Source of the DNA: Kribbella qitaiheensis
GTDB taxonomy: Bacteria > Actinomycetota > Actinomycetes > Propionibacteriales > Kribbellaceae
Reading direction: 5' to 3'
Length of the DNA: 64,000 nt
NCBI RefSeq assembly: GCF_014217565.1
Contig: NZ_CP043661.1
Location: forward strand, 7,936,001 to 8,000,000
The notes under the pieces are model-generated. The model was not told where the DNA came from. It saw nothing but the letters and a program-made list of their open reading frames with translations, and did not search any database. The translations under genes and the position numbers were made by a program. Of this stretch, positions 34,797 to 43,435 are shown piece by piece. Each line of letters opens with the position of its first letter. Position 1 is the first letter of the stretch.

Positions 34797-36475
34797 GTGC
34801 GCCCCTCGGCCGGGTTCTCGCGCTGCTGCCCGGAAGGCAGGATCTGCGGGCGATGCTCCGCCAGCCGCGGCGCGATCTGGTCGCCGGTGTCACGGTGGCA
34901 GTTGTCGCCCTGCCGCTCGCGCTCGGTTTCGGAATCTCGTCCGGAGTCGGTGCGGCCGCTGGTCTGACCACCGCGGTGATCGCCGGCGCCCTCGCCGCGG
35001 CATTCGGTGGATCCAACCTGCAGGTATCCGGTCCGACCGGAGCGATGACCGTAGTACTGGTGCCGATCATGCACGCCCACGGTGCGAGCGGAGTGCTGAC
35101 GGTCGGGCTGATTGCCGGTCTCCTCCTGATCGCCCTGGCCATTGCCCGCGCCGGTCAGTACATGGCTTTCGTACCGGCTTCCGTTGTCGAAGGTTTCACG
35201 CTGGGAATCGCCTGTGTGATCGGACTCCAGCAACTTCCGGCGGCGCTGGGAATCGAGAAGCGCGACGGCGATCAGGTAGTGGTGATCGCTGCTCGGGCCG
35301 TGGGGGAGTTCGCCCAGCATCCGAACTGGACCGCTGCCGCGATCGCCATTGGAGTGGTCGCACTCATCCTGGTCGGGGGCCGGTGGCGGCTCAGTCTGCC
35401 GTTCTCCTTGCTGGCGGTAGTTTCCGGAACGCTCTTGGTCGAGGCGACTGGGCTGAACACCGCTCGAATCGGGGCCTTGCCGTCCAGGCTGTCCGCACCA
35501 TCGCTGGGTTTCCTGGACCTCTCGACGGTCCCGACCTTGGTGGGTCCGGCTGTTGCGATCGCCGCGCTCGCAGCTCTGGAATCCCTGCTGTCGGCGGCTG
35601 TCGCGGACGGGATGGGAGTCAGCCACAAACACGACCCGGATCGCGAACTGTTCGGGCAAGGTCTCGCCAATCTGGTGACACCGTTGTTCGGCGGCGTACC
35701 GGCTACCGGCGCGATCGCCCGTACTGCGGTGAACGTCAGATCAGGAGCCGGTTCACGATTGGCCGCGCTCGTCCACGCCGCGGTCCTGGCCGCCATCATC
35801 TACACCGCCGCACCCCTGGTCGGACGGATCCCGCTGGCGGCGCTGGCCGGAGTACTACTGGCGACCGCGGTACGGATGGTCGAGGTCGGTTCGGTGCGGG
35901 CGATGGCCCGTGCGACCCGATCCGACGCGGTGGTCCTGGCCTTGACCGCGATCGCCACGTTGGCGTTGGACCTGGTGAAAGCAGTTCTGCTCGGGCTGGT
36001 TGTCGCCGGCGCACTGACCCTGCGGGCGGTCGCGCGGAGCGCCAGTCTGCGGCAGATGCCACTCCATCCGGACCTACCCGGCGATCACACGCAAGAGGAA
36101 CGCGCGTTGCTGGACGAGCACATCGTCGCCTACCGGATCGACGGACCACTGCTGTTCGCCGCTCACCGCTTCCTCCTGGAGTTGTCCGAAGTCGCCCACA
36201 TGTCGGTGGTGATCTTGCGGATGTCGGCCGTGACGGCGATCGACGCCAGCGGTGCACTGGTCCTCAAGGACGCGATCGAGAAGCTTCAGCACCGCGGCAT
36301 GATCGTCCTGATCTCGGGTATCAAGCCCGGTCATCACCGGCCGCTGGATGCCCTCGACGTGATCGACCGGCTCCGGCAGTGCGACCGGGTCTTCGCCACC
36401 ACTCCGGAAGCAATCACGGCCGCTCGAGCCCATCTCCATGACGCTGGACTGCTGGTCGATCAGCAGTCGTCCTAG
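34793..36475 (+). CDS. SulP/SLC26 anion transporter with STAS domain
   Basis: 560 aa. Residues about 25-420 hold the multi-span transporter core beginning RRDLVAGVTVAVVALPLALG with the sulfate-transporter signature region (GSNLQVSGPTGAMTVVL). Residues about 440-550 form the cytoplasmic STAS domain (VVILRMSAVTAIDASGALVL). SulP proteins move sulfate, bicarbonate or other small anions by uptake or exchange. Control by an upstream ArsR-type gene within the same operon suggests its anion or a related cue is sensed. The stop overlaps the convergent transpeptidase gene by 4 bp. Confidence 0.93.
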   Translation: MSAPLGRVLALLPGRQDLRAMLRQPRRDLVAGVTVAVVALPLALGFGISSGVGAAAGLTTAVIAGALAAAFGGSNLQVSGPTGAMTVVLVPIMHAHGASGVLTVGLIAGLLLIALAIARAGQYMAFVPASVVEGFTLGIACVIGLQQLPAALGIEKRDGDQVVVIAARAVGEFAQHPNWTAAAIAIGVVALILVGGRWRLSLPFSLLAVVSGTLLVEATGLNTARIGALPSRLSAPSLGFLDLSTVPTLVGPAVAIAALAALESLLSAAVADGMGVSHKHDPDRELFGQGLANLVTPLFGGVPATGAIARTAVNVRSGAGSRLAALVHAAVLAAIIYTAAPLVGRIPLAALAGVLLATAVRMVEVGSVRAMARATRSDAVVLALTAIATLALDLVKAVLLGLVVAGALTLRAVARSASLRQMPLHPDLPGDHTQEERALLDEHIVAYRIDGPLLFAAHRFLLELSEVAHMSVVILRMSAVTAIDASGALVLKDAIEKLQHRGMIVLISGIKPGHHRPLDALDVIDRLRQCDRVFATTPEAITAARAHLHDAGLLVDQQSS

Positions 36476-37338
36476 TACTTGCCGTAGATCTGGACCTTGG
36501 TGCCGATGGGGGTTTCGGCGAAGATCTGGTGGATCTGGGGGCGCATCACGCGGACGCAGCGGTGGCTGGCGGGGTAGGTCTTGACGAGGGAGTTGACGCG
36601 GGAGCCGTGCAGGGCGATGCCCGGACGGTCCTTGAGGAAGTAGAGCGAGTCGTACATGTAGGCGTCCTCGTACAGGCTGCTCTCGTGCGCGCCGGCGTAC
36701 TTGCGCCAGACCTTGCCGGTGCGGTTCGGCGTCTCGTACCCCGGTCCGCCGGTCGACACCCAGACGATCCGGCGGTAGGTGTTCTTGACGACCTGGTAGA
36801 GCACGAGGCACGTCTTGTTGACGTAGATGCCGGTCGCCTTCGTCGGGACCGGCTTGGCCGTTGCCGAGAGCACCGACTTGATGTCGGCCGCGGTCAACGG
36901 GCCGCGGCTGATCGGGAGTCCGGCCGTTTCGCGGTAGGCGCAGAGGGCCTGCCGGGCGCGCTTGGTGATCTCGCCGTCGACGTCGCCGACCGGGTAGCCC
37001 CAGGAGTCGAGCTTGCGTTCCACCAGCAGTGCCTGCGATGCCGGCTTGGCCGGGGGCTTCGGGGGCTTCGGCGGATTCGGTGGCTTGACGGTCGGCTTGC
37101 TCGTCGGGGAAGTGGTGGGCTTCGCGCTGGGGGTGACCGCGGTCGTGCTCGGCGTCGTCGTCGGGGTACTGGTCGGCGTCGAAGTGGGAGTCGCGCTCGT
37201 GCTCGGGGAAGTCGGCGTACTGGTCGGCGTCGTACTTGGCGACGTCGGCGTACCTGGGTCGGCCGCGACGTCGGCACACCCGGTCAGAGTGACGGCCAGC
37301 AAGACAGCTCCAGCAACGAGACCACGTCGACGAGACAC
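36472..37338 (-). CDS. L,D-transpeptidase lipoprotein with peptidoglycan-binding domain
   Basis: 288 aa from GTG 37338 (GGAGAGGGG upstream). The signal ends in lipobox LTGC, followed by a long Thr/Pro/Ser linker and a PPKPPKPPAKP stretch that would span the wall. Residues about 110-160 look like a peptidoglycan-binding domain 1. The YkuD catalytic domain ends with ALHGSRVNS and SHRCVRV, with catalytic C261; the more usual SHGC has Arg instead of Gly here. It makes 3-3 cross-links in the wall or attaches proteins to it. Confidence 0.9.
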   Translation of the reverse strand: MSRRRGLVAGAVLLAVTLTGCADVAADPGTPTSPSTTPTSTPTSPSTSATPTSTPTSTPTTTPSTTAVTPSAKPTTSPTSKPTVKPPNPPKPPKPPAKPASQALLVERKLDSWGYPVGDVDGEITKRARQALCAYRETAGLPISRGPLTAADIKSVLSATAKPVPTKATGIYVNKTCLVLYQVVKNTYRRIVWVSTGGPGYETPNRTGKVWRKYAGAHESSLYEDAYMYDSLYFLKDRPGIALHGSRVNSLVKTYPASHRCVRVMRPQIHQIFAETPIGTKVQIYGKY

Positions 37339-37488
37339 GGATTCCCCTCTCCTCAGCATCCCCAGAGTCGCAGAATCGCAGCGTGACGGGCCGAAGACCC
37401 GCCGTACGGTGCGACGGCCGAGGCTAGTACCCAACAGGGTGCTTCCGGGCGGGGAATTCGCTACCCGTCACCGAACCGTTGTGATCGG

Positions 37489-38013
37489 TTACTGGTCGAT
37501 GGCGACGGATGGATCGCTGCGAAGGCGGCTGTAGAGGTACGCATCGCGATAGTCACCCGCACGGAACTCACACGCCCGGATCACACCCTCGAACTGAAAC
37601 CCTGCCTTCAGCAACGACTTCTGCTCAGCCACGTTCTCCGGCTGCGTCGCCGCCTGGATCCGCTGCACCGGCGTGTGCTGGAACAAATAGTCGGTCAACA
37701 TCGCCTGCGCCCGCCACCCGATCCCACGACCCCTGTACTGCGGTCGCAGGCCGATCCCGATCTCCCAGAACTTCGTCTTGGCGTCGAAAGACCCCACGAA
37801 CCAGCAGACGAACCCGGCCGTCTCGCCACCACTCTCGACAATCAGCCGACTGGTCTCTGTCCCGAGATATCCGTCCTCCTGAAACCGCCTCGCCGGCGCC
37901 TGCGCATCCCGGAACCCCTGCCAGGTGAGCCCCACCTCATCCCGCTCCACGGCAAACGTCGCGAAGTACTCGAGATCCTTCTCCTCAACCGGCCGCAGCC
38001 TCAACTCATCCAC
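37489..38013 (-). CDS. GNAT acetyltransferase, RimJ/RimL-like
   Basis: 174 aa from GTG 38013. The acetyl-CoA loop is IGLRPQYRGRGIGWRAQAML at about residues 87-106, and the end (PENVAEQKSLLKAGFQFEGV, then IRACEFRAGDYRDAYLYS) is that of the RimJ/RimL N-acetyltransferase group. It transfers an acetyl group to a protein N-terminus or small amine; the acceptor is unknown. It follows a methyltransferase gene on the same strand by 24 bp and could be co-transcribed with it. Confidence 0.92.
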   Translation of the reverse strand: MDELRLRPVEEKDLEYFATFAVERDEVGLTWQGFRDAQAPARRFQEDGYLGTETSRLIVESGGETAGFVCWFVGSFDAKTKFWEIGIGLRPQYRGRGIGWRAQAMLTDYLFQHTPVQRIQAATQPENVAEQKSLLKAGFQFEGVIRACEFRAGDYRDAYLYSRLRSDPSVAIDQ

Positions 38014-38037
38014 ACCTCACCTTCCCCTCCCACCGGG

Positions 38038-38790
38038 TCACTCCCGCCCGCCCCCGGATCCCGTGTCGGAGCTGAATTGCGTGCTGCGGTAGGAGCGGAC
38101 GTACAGGAGTTGCGGAACTTCCCGCCAGACCGGTTGCCGGTCGAACTGCTGCGGCTCACGCAGCTGATCGACGACGAGCCCCGCGCGGGTCAACGCGGCA
38201 ACGTACGTGCTGAGCATCCGGTGATGAGCCCCTACGGGAAGCGCGTCATTGTGCAGACCCGGGCCATCCCAGTAGCCCTCGTCGAAATACCGCCCGACCG
38301 TACGCCGAGCGCTCTTGTTCACGTGGTCGACGAGATCGCCGGTCGCAGGCGTCTTGAAGCACGGGTGCGTGATCACGAAGACGAACCAGCCGCCCGGTCG
38401 AAGTACTCGCGCAACGGACTGCACCGCACGATCGAGGTCCGGAATATCCATCAGCGCCATATAGCAGACGGCCCCGTCGAACGACTCGTTCTCGAGCCCT
38501 TCGAGTGTGTGCGCATCCCCTGGGAAATAGGAGATTCCGAACGGCTTGGCCTCCTCGTGCCGGCGCGCCAGGGCAACGAGACTCTCAGACAGATCAACCC
38601 CAGTGACCTGAGCCCCTCGGGAAGCCAGGTACCGCGCCTCCCGTCCCTGCCCGCACGCAACCGAACAGACCCGTTGACCTTCAATCTTGCCAACCAACTC
38701 CTCGAAGGTGGCATCGGCAAGCATCGAACCCTCACCAACCCACGCGTCATACTCCGCAGCTACACGGTCATACGTCGCCTCGACACCCAC
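38038..38790 (-). CDS. class I SAM-dependent methyltransferase
   Basis: 250 aa from GTG 38790, which has GGAGG 7 nt upstream. Motif I is VCSVACGQGREA (about residues 41-52), the acidic post-I residue is in VTGVDLSESL, and motif II/III follow as FDGAVCYMALMDIP and VLRPGGWFVFVI. This is the small-molecule methyltransferase fold (UbiE/type 11). No substrate can be assigned. It is the probable first or second gene of a leftward unit with the acetyltransferase. Confidence 0.92.
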   Translation of the reverse strand: MGVEATYDRVAAEYDAWVGEGSMLADATFEELVGKIEGQRVCSVACGQGREARYLASRGAQVTGVDLSESLVALARRHEEAKPFGISYFPGDAHTLEGLENESFDGAVCYMALMDIPDLDRAVQSVARVLRPGGWFVFVITHPCFKTPATGDLVDHVNKSARRTVGRYFDEGYWDGPGLHNDALPVGAHHRMLSTYVAALTRAGLVVDQLREPQQFDRQPVWREVPQLLYVRSYRSTQFSSDTGSGGGRE

Positions 38791-38808
38791 AGTCCGACCT
38801 CCTGCCCA

Positions 38809-38991
38809 CTAGTCGAATCCGCCGCCTTCGCGGGGACGGCACTCGTTGATCATGCCAACGAACTCATGGTCCGGATCGATCCCATCGGCGACGGCGGTGT
38901 TCCACCCGGTTTGAGACTTTTGAGCATTGCCTTGGTGCGGATAGCGATCAAAGTCTCCATAGGGACCTTCAAGGATACGATTTAGGCACAT
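38809..38991 (-). CDS. possible small protein, 60 aa
   Basis: Starts at ATG 38991 and ends 18 bp before the methyltransferase start. The composition is protein-like (GDFDRYPHQGNAQKSQTGWN, then EFVGMINECRPREGGGFD) and unlike the Arg/Pro-rich shadows elsewhere. There is no ribosome binding site, and its start codon overlaps the opposite-strand start of the erythromycin-esterase-like gene. It could be a leaderless small gene or the remnant of a longer one. I do not recognise it. Confidence 0.4.
   Translation of the reverse strand: MCLNRILEGPYGDFDRYPHQGNAQKSQTGWNTAVADGIDPDHEFVGMINECRPREGGGFD
38976..38981 (+). promoter_or_regulatory. -10 box of a probably leaderless mRNA
   Basis: TACGAT ends 8 nt before the ATG at 38990 and no Shine-Dalgarno sequence is present. 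Transcription starting about 7 nt after the box would begin at or next to the start codon. Confidence 0.5.
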
Positions 38992-40186
38992 GAGCCAAGA
39001 CATTGAAGACTTCGTACCCTCGGCCTGTGAACTGCTGGCGCTCGGTGAGCCCACGCACCAGGAACCCGCCTTCGGATCGATCCGCAACGACCTGTTCGCA
39101 TCGCTGGCGAACCATGGTTTCCGGTCCATCGCCCTGGAGACCGACCGAGTTTCGGCCCTTGCGGTGAACGACTTCGTCCAGGAAGGAACGGGCACCCTCG
39201 ACACGGTGATGAGTGAAGGCTTCACACACAACTTCGGAGACCTCGAGGCCAACAGACGACTGGTGGCCTGGATGCGCGAATACAACGAGGGCCGTACCAC
39301 GGAAGAACGGTTGGCTTTCCACGGCTTCGATGCTCCGACCGAGAACACCAGCGCACCCAGCCCCCGGCGTTATCTGGAATACGGACGCGACTACTTGGGT
39401 CTCGACCTCGACTTCGCGAACCTGCTCGGCGCTGACGAACGGTGGAGCCGCGAGGAGGCGATCCTCGACCCGGCGATGTCGATCGGCGACAGCGCCGAGG
39501 CGCCGCAACTGCGAGCGATCGCCGACGACCTGCTCTTCTCGCTCTACCTGCGCGCCCCCGAACTGATCGCGGCGACCTCACGCGCGGACTGGTACCGAGC
39601 CCGCACACATCTCACCGCCGGACTCGGTCTGCTGCGCTACCACAAGCAGGCCGCCCAGCGGATCGAGGAGGGTGCACGGATATCCCGCCTCGTTGCCGCC
39701 CGCGACGCGCTCATGGCCGAGAACCTCCTGGACATCCGCGGTATCGAGGAGCAACGCGGCGCGACCCTGGTCTTCGCGCACAACGTTCACCTGCAACGCA
39801 ATCTGAGCACGATGCGGATGGCGGGATTGGACCTCGACTGGTCCTCAGCCGGCGCCATCGTGAGCTCCCTGCTGGACTCGCGATACGCCGTGATCGCCGG
39901 CAGCCTAGGGCGCAGCGAAGCCCTCGGACTCGGCGAACCCGACCCGAACACCTACGAAGGCTTCCTACAACGTCGCATCACCACGGCGGCGCGTTCGAGC
40001 GACGGCGCCGGCCCGAGCTCGCCCACCTGGGGCCTGACAACCGCGGCTGCGATCCCTCGTGCACACAAGCGCACAGAAACACTGGGCCCCGGTAAGAGCT
40101 ACTTCCCCTTGGAGCAACCACTCATCGACTCAGCCGACGCAGTCCTGCACATCAACGCCGCCCCGGTCACCACTGCACACAACTAG
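38990..40186 (+). CDS. erythromycin esterase-like protein
   Basis: 398 aa. The Ere family active-site elements are visible: LALGEPTHQEPAF near residue 16 (usual LGExTHG), a catalytic-type Glu in SIALETD, and AHNVHLQR near residue 265 (His). Ere enzymes open macrolide lactones, but most actinobacterial members of this superfamily have no proven antibiotic substrate, so resistance should not be assumed. The start lacks a ribosome binding site and is likely leaderless. It stands alone between a leftward small ORF and a leftward hypothetical gene. Confidence 0.88.
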   Translation: MSQDIEDFVPSACELLALGEPTHQEPAFGSIRNDLFASLANHGFRSIALETDRVSALAVNDFVQEGTGTLDTVMSEGFTHNFGDLEANRRLVAWMREYNEGRTTEERLAFHGFDAPTENTSAPSPRRYLEYGRDYLGLDLDFANLLGADERWSREEAILDPAMSIGDSAEAPQLRAIADDLLFSLYLRAPELIAATSRADWYRARTHLTAGLGLLRYHKQAAQRIEEGARISRLVAARDALMAENLLDIRGIEEQRGATLVFAHNVHLQRNLSTMRMAGLDLDWSSAGAIVSSLLDSRYAVIAGSLGRSEALGLGEPDPNTYEGFLQRRITTAARSSDGAGPSSPTWGLTTAAAIPRAHKRTETLGPGKSYFPLEQPLIDSADAVLHINAAPVTTAHN

Positions 40187-40269
40187 GCCAACGTGACCTT
40201 GAGACCGAGCCGTCCGCGGCCTCGCGAGTCGACGGCGACACCGCCGTCGACTGGTTGTCGTGCTTTCGG

Positions 40270-40677
40270 TCAGAGGCCGAGGTCGCGCAGAAACTCAGGC
40301 TTGTAGGCCTGCAGTACGACGTACCGCGGGTCCGGCGTCTCGACCCCGTCGTAGCTCGGCTCGGCCGCGTCGGCCCCGTCGAGTGCCGTGCTCGGGTCCA
40401 CCCACTCCTGCTTCGCGTGGCTCCAGCGGGTGAGGGTGTAGCTGGCGCTCAGGTGATCCGCGCTGACAACCTCCCGTACGGCGCTCTCAGCCTGAAGACC
40501 GTCGTCCTCGGAGTTCGCGTAGATCATCAACCGCGACCCGTCCCGGGTCACCGTCACGTTGCCGCCCAGCCGCTTGCGAGCGTCGTCGTCGAGATCAAGC
40601 GCCCGCAACCGCTCCCAGAACGACAACCCGTGCTCAGCGCCGTTCAGCTCAACCTCAACCCGAAACTCATCAGCCAT
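40270..40677 (-). CDS. hypothetical protein, 135 aa
   Basis: Starts MADEFRVEVELNGAEHGLSF at 40677; an upstream GTG at 40683 is possible. I do not recognise a domain. Two features stand out: a tidy alternating beta/alpha pattern in the first 80 residues (FRVEVELNG, NVTVTRDGSRLMIYANS) and a Trp-rich centre (TRWSHAKQEWVDP). This resembles small cytoplasmic proteins found alone in many actinomycetes. Convergent with the Ere-like gene and divergent from LysR. Confidence 0.75.
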   Translation of the reverse strand: MADEFRVEVELNGAEHGLSFWERLRALDLDDDARKRLGGNVTVTRDGSRLMIYANSEDDGLQAESAVREVVSADHLSASYTLTRWSHAKQEWVDPSTALDGADAAEPSYDGVETPDPRYVVLQAYKPEFLRDLGL

Positions 40678-40836
40678 GCCCACACCCTACCGATCCCCAC
40701 CCTCTCGCCCACGCATCCCTTGCCCCAGCCCCATCCCACGCCGCCCCCACGTTCGCCCCGCGGCAGCCGTCGGCCAGCATCGGTCGATTGCTGACGGTGA
40801 CATCTGGGACCGAAGAATCCGCCTGGTTCAATCGCG

Positions 40837-40842
40837 TAGACT
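40837..40842 (+). promoter_or_regulatory. -10 box, possible leaderless start of LysR gene
   Basis: TAGACT ends 8 nt before the ATG at 40851 and no Shine-Dalgarno sequence is seen between them. Confidence 0.4.
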
Positions 40843-40850
40843 TCTGAGTC

Positions 40851-41732
40851 ATGGAGCTGAGGCATCTCGAACACTTCGTCGCCGTCGCCGAGCAGAAGCA
40901 CTTCACCCGGGCGGCCGAGGCGATGTCGATCTCGCAGTCCGGCTTGTCCGCGTCGATCCGCGCCCTCGAACGCGAGCTCCACACCTCCCTCTTCGTCCGC
41001 AACACCCGCAGCGTCGAACTCACCGAAGCCGGCCGGGCCCTCCTCTGCGAAGGCCGCCGGACCCTGGCTGCCGCCGAGGCCGCGAAGGACGCGGTTGCCG
41101 CAGTACAAGGCCTTCTCCGCGGTCACCTGTCGGTCGGCCTAGAACAGTGCCTCGGCGTAGTCGACGTACCGGCCCTTCTGGCGAAGTTCCGCTCTGCTTA
41201 CCCAGGCGTCGAGATCGAAGTACGGCAGGGCGGCTCCACCCCCATGCTCGACGAGCTGGCCTCCGGTCGCCTCGACGTCGCCTTCGTGGCCACAGCCGGC
41301 CACCCCATCCCTGGCCTGGACCTCCGCCCGGTTTCCACGGAGTCCATGGTCATGGTCTGCTCCGCCGAACACCGCCTGGCCTCGGCCGCCGCGGTCGCCC
41401 TCCCGGACCTGGCGGGGGAGTCCTTCGTGGACTTCGACCCCACCTGGGGCGCCCGTTCCATCTCCGATCACGCTTTCGCGTCCGCCGGCGTCGCCCACCC
41501 CATCACCATCGAGGTCAACGACGTCCACACCCTCCTGGCCCTCGTCAGCCACAACCTGGGTGTGGCCCTGGTCCCGGAGCGCATCGCTGCCAAACGGGGC
41601 GACCACATCACCGTGCCGCTGGAGCCCAACTCCGCAGACCCGTGGCAGGTCTCGGTCGCGATCCCGACCGGCTCGGCAGCCTCCCTGGCGGCCGACGCCC
41701 TGATCGGCATGCTCCCGACCACCCTCACCTAA
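40851..41732 (+). CDS. LysR-family transcriptional regulator
   Basis: 293 aa. Residues 1-60 are the LysR winged helix (MELRHLEHFVAVAEQKHFTR, then AAEAMSISQSGLSASIRALE). Residues about 90-290 form the two-lobed effector domain (HLSVGLEQCLGVVDVPALLA). LysR proteins usually regulate a divergent gene, and here the divergent gene is the 135-aa hypothetical, 173 bp away. A -10-like box abuts the start, with no ribosome binding site. Effector unknown. Confidence 0.94.
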   Translation: MELRHLEHFVAVAEQKHFTRAAEAMSISQSGLSASIRALERELHTSLFVRNTRSVELTEAGRALLCEGRRTLAAAEAAKDAVAAVQGLLRGHLSVGLEQCLGVVDVPALLAKFRSAYPGVEIEVRQGGSTPMLDELASGRLDVAFVATAGHPIPGLDLRPVSTESMVMVCSAEHRLASAAAVALPDLAGESFVDFDPTWGARSISDHAFASAGVAHPITIEVNDVHTLLALVSHNLGVALVPERIAAKRGDHITVPLEPNSADPWQVSVAIPTGSAASLAADALIGMLPTTLT

Positions 41733-41754
41733 GGCACTAGCTAGCCTTCTCCGT

Positions 41755-43302
41755 ATGGCACGCAAGCGCGACGACTCCCAGGCCAAGCTGTTGGAGCAAT
41801 TCCAAGCGAGTCTCACCGGACTGAACGCCGACCAGCTACGCGGACTGCTTCCGCAGATCCTGGCCGCGGCTGCGACGCCAGGAGTGGATGCATTCGAGCG
41901 GCCACCGGTACCGTCGAGGCGGCGACCCCGCCGTGATGACGTGGTCACCTACCAGGTACGGGTCGATCTCGAAGGCACCAAGCCTCCGCTGTGGCGACGG
42001 TTGGAGCTTTCGTCTGACCTGCTCCTGAACGAGGTCCACGACATCCTGCAGGTCGCGTTCGGCTGGACCGACAGCCATTTGCACGAGTTCGCCTCGGGTA
42101 AGGACTATTACGACCGCGCGGCGGAGCACTATCTTTGCCCGTTCCAAGCTGAGGAAGGCGAGACGGGCATTCCGGAAGAGGACGTGCGTCTCGACGAAGT
42201 GCTTGCGAAACCGGGTGACAAACTCTTCTACCTGTACGACTTCGGCGACGACTGGACGCACGTCATCAAGCTCGAGGCCGAGCGGCCGCGGGACGAGTCC
42301 GCTCCCAGCGCCGTCTGTACCGACGGCCGCCGTCCTGGCCCAAGCGAGGACTGCGGAGGGGTACATGGCTACGAGCTGATTGTCGCGGCCGTCGATCCCC
42401 GCCACCCCGAGCACGCCGAGGCCGTCGCCGGGTACGCCCAGCTGTACGGCGCCGATGCCGACCCCAGCGGATACACGCCAAACCCGCTCGACCTGGAATG
42501 GATCAACAAGACCCTGGCCGATCCCAGCCGCCGCCGACTGGCCCTGCTCGAATCGTCCGGTCTTCCGGGTCCGCTCGGCGAACTCGCGGACGCAATCCGC
42601 TCCCAAGAGCACAGAGCCTTGTTCCAGCAATTGATCGAGGACGCTGACCTGGACGCGCCGGTTGAGATCGACGCCGATACCGCGGCGCAGATGGTCTCGC
42701 CGTACGGCTGGCTGCTGAATCGCGTCGGCGCCGACGGCATCAAGCTGACCGGGGCGGGCTACCTGCCCCCAGCCCACGTCAAAGCAGCCATGGCCGATCT
42801 CGGACTCGGTGAAGCGTGGATCGGTAAGGGCAACCGTGAGATCCAGACCATGCCCGTGCTGCACCTGCGAGAATCGGCACAGGCGATGGGCCTGCTGCGC
42901 AAGTACCGCGGAACGCTGTCGCTCACAAAGCGTGGACAGGCCGTCCGCGATGACCCGCTCGCACTCTGGTGGCATCTGGCGGACCACATGCCACCGGCCT
43001 CCAGGGACGACTGCGAAACCCAGGCCGGGATCATCTTTCTGGCCGCTGTGGCCGCACAGTCCACTATCAACCCGAACCGAACGGGCGCGGAGATTCTCGG
43101 CGCGGTCGGCTGGATGGGCATCGACGGAGCGCCGATGACACCATCGATGGCGGCCCAGGCGGCTTGGGACGCCAGTACGGTGCTCTACCGCCTCGGTGCC
43201 TACATCGATGAGCCAGGCGTCGTGGGTCGGTCATACACACCCACACCGCAAGGCGTGACGTTCGCTCGAGCCGCCCTGCGCAGCTTGCGCGGCACCGCGT
43301 AG
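41755..43302 (+). CDS. plasmid pRiA4b ORF-3-like protein
   Basis: 515 aa. Residues about 65-200 match the pRiA4b ORF-3 / IS1096 TnpR-like domain: TYQVRVDLEGTKPPLWRRLE, NEVHDILQVAFGWTDSHLHE and KLFYLYDFGDDWTHVIKLE. The last 300 residues are a less known C-terminal part with an HTH-like start (QMVSPYGWLLNRVGADGIKL). Despite the name these proteins are chromosomal in many actinobacteria and their function is unknown. A strong hairpin follows 73 bp after the stop. Confidence 0.9.
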   Translation: MARKRDDSQAKLLEQFQASLTGLNADQLRGLLPQILAAAATPGVDAFERPPVPSRRRPRRDDVVTYQVRVDLEGTKPPLWRRLELSSDLLLNEVHDILQVAFGWTDSHLHEFASGKDYYDRAAEHYLCPFQAEEGETGIPEEDVRLDEVLAKPGDKLFYLYDFGDDWTHVIKLEAERPRDESAPSAVCTDGRRPGPSEDCGGVHGYELIVAAVDPRHPEHAEAVAGYAQLYGADADPSGYTPNPLDLEWINKTLADPSRRRLALLESSGLPGPLGELADAIRSQEHRALFQQLIEDADLDAPVEIDADTAAQMVSPYGWLLNRVGADGIKLTGAGYLPPAHVKAAMADLGLGEAWIGKGNREIQTMPVLHLRESAQAMGLLRKYRGTLSLTKRGQAVRDDPLALWWHLADHMPPASRDDCETQAGIIFLAAVAAQSTINPNRTGAEILGAVGWMGIDGAPMTPSMAAQAAWDASTVLYRLGAYIDEPGVVGRSYTPTPQGVTFARAALRSLRGTA

Positions 43303-43375
43303 TACCGGTCCTCGAGGAGTCTGAGCAGTCCGCAGCGGAGTCACTCGTCATCACCGCACAGGAGCTCTCGAGACA

Positions 43376-43412
43376 AACCGCCCGTACGCCGGCTGTCGGC
43401 GTACGGGCGGTT
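43376..43412. terminator. bidirectional hairpin terminator
   Basis: AACCGCCCGTACGCCG / CGGCGTACGGGCGGTT, a perfect 16-bp stem with a 5-nt GCTGT loop, between the convergent pRiA4b-like and aldo/keto reductase genes. Confidence 0.85.
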
Positions 43413-43435
43413 CAGCGTGCAGCTCACCAGCGCAG

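Noticed and set aside
40559..41740. 393-codon ORF overlapping the LysR gene
   Set aside because: Arg/Pro-rich shadow in another frame of a clear LysR gene.
41755..43302. Insertion sequence or plasmid-derived element because of the pRiA4b ORF-3 name
   Set aside because: No terminal repeats, transposase or target duplication; the family is common on actinobacterial chromosomes.
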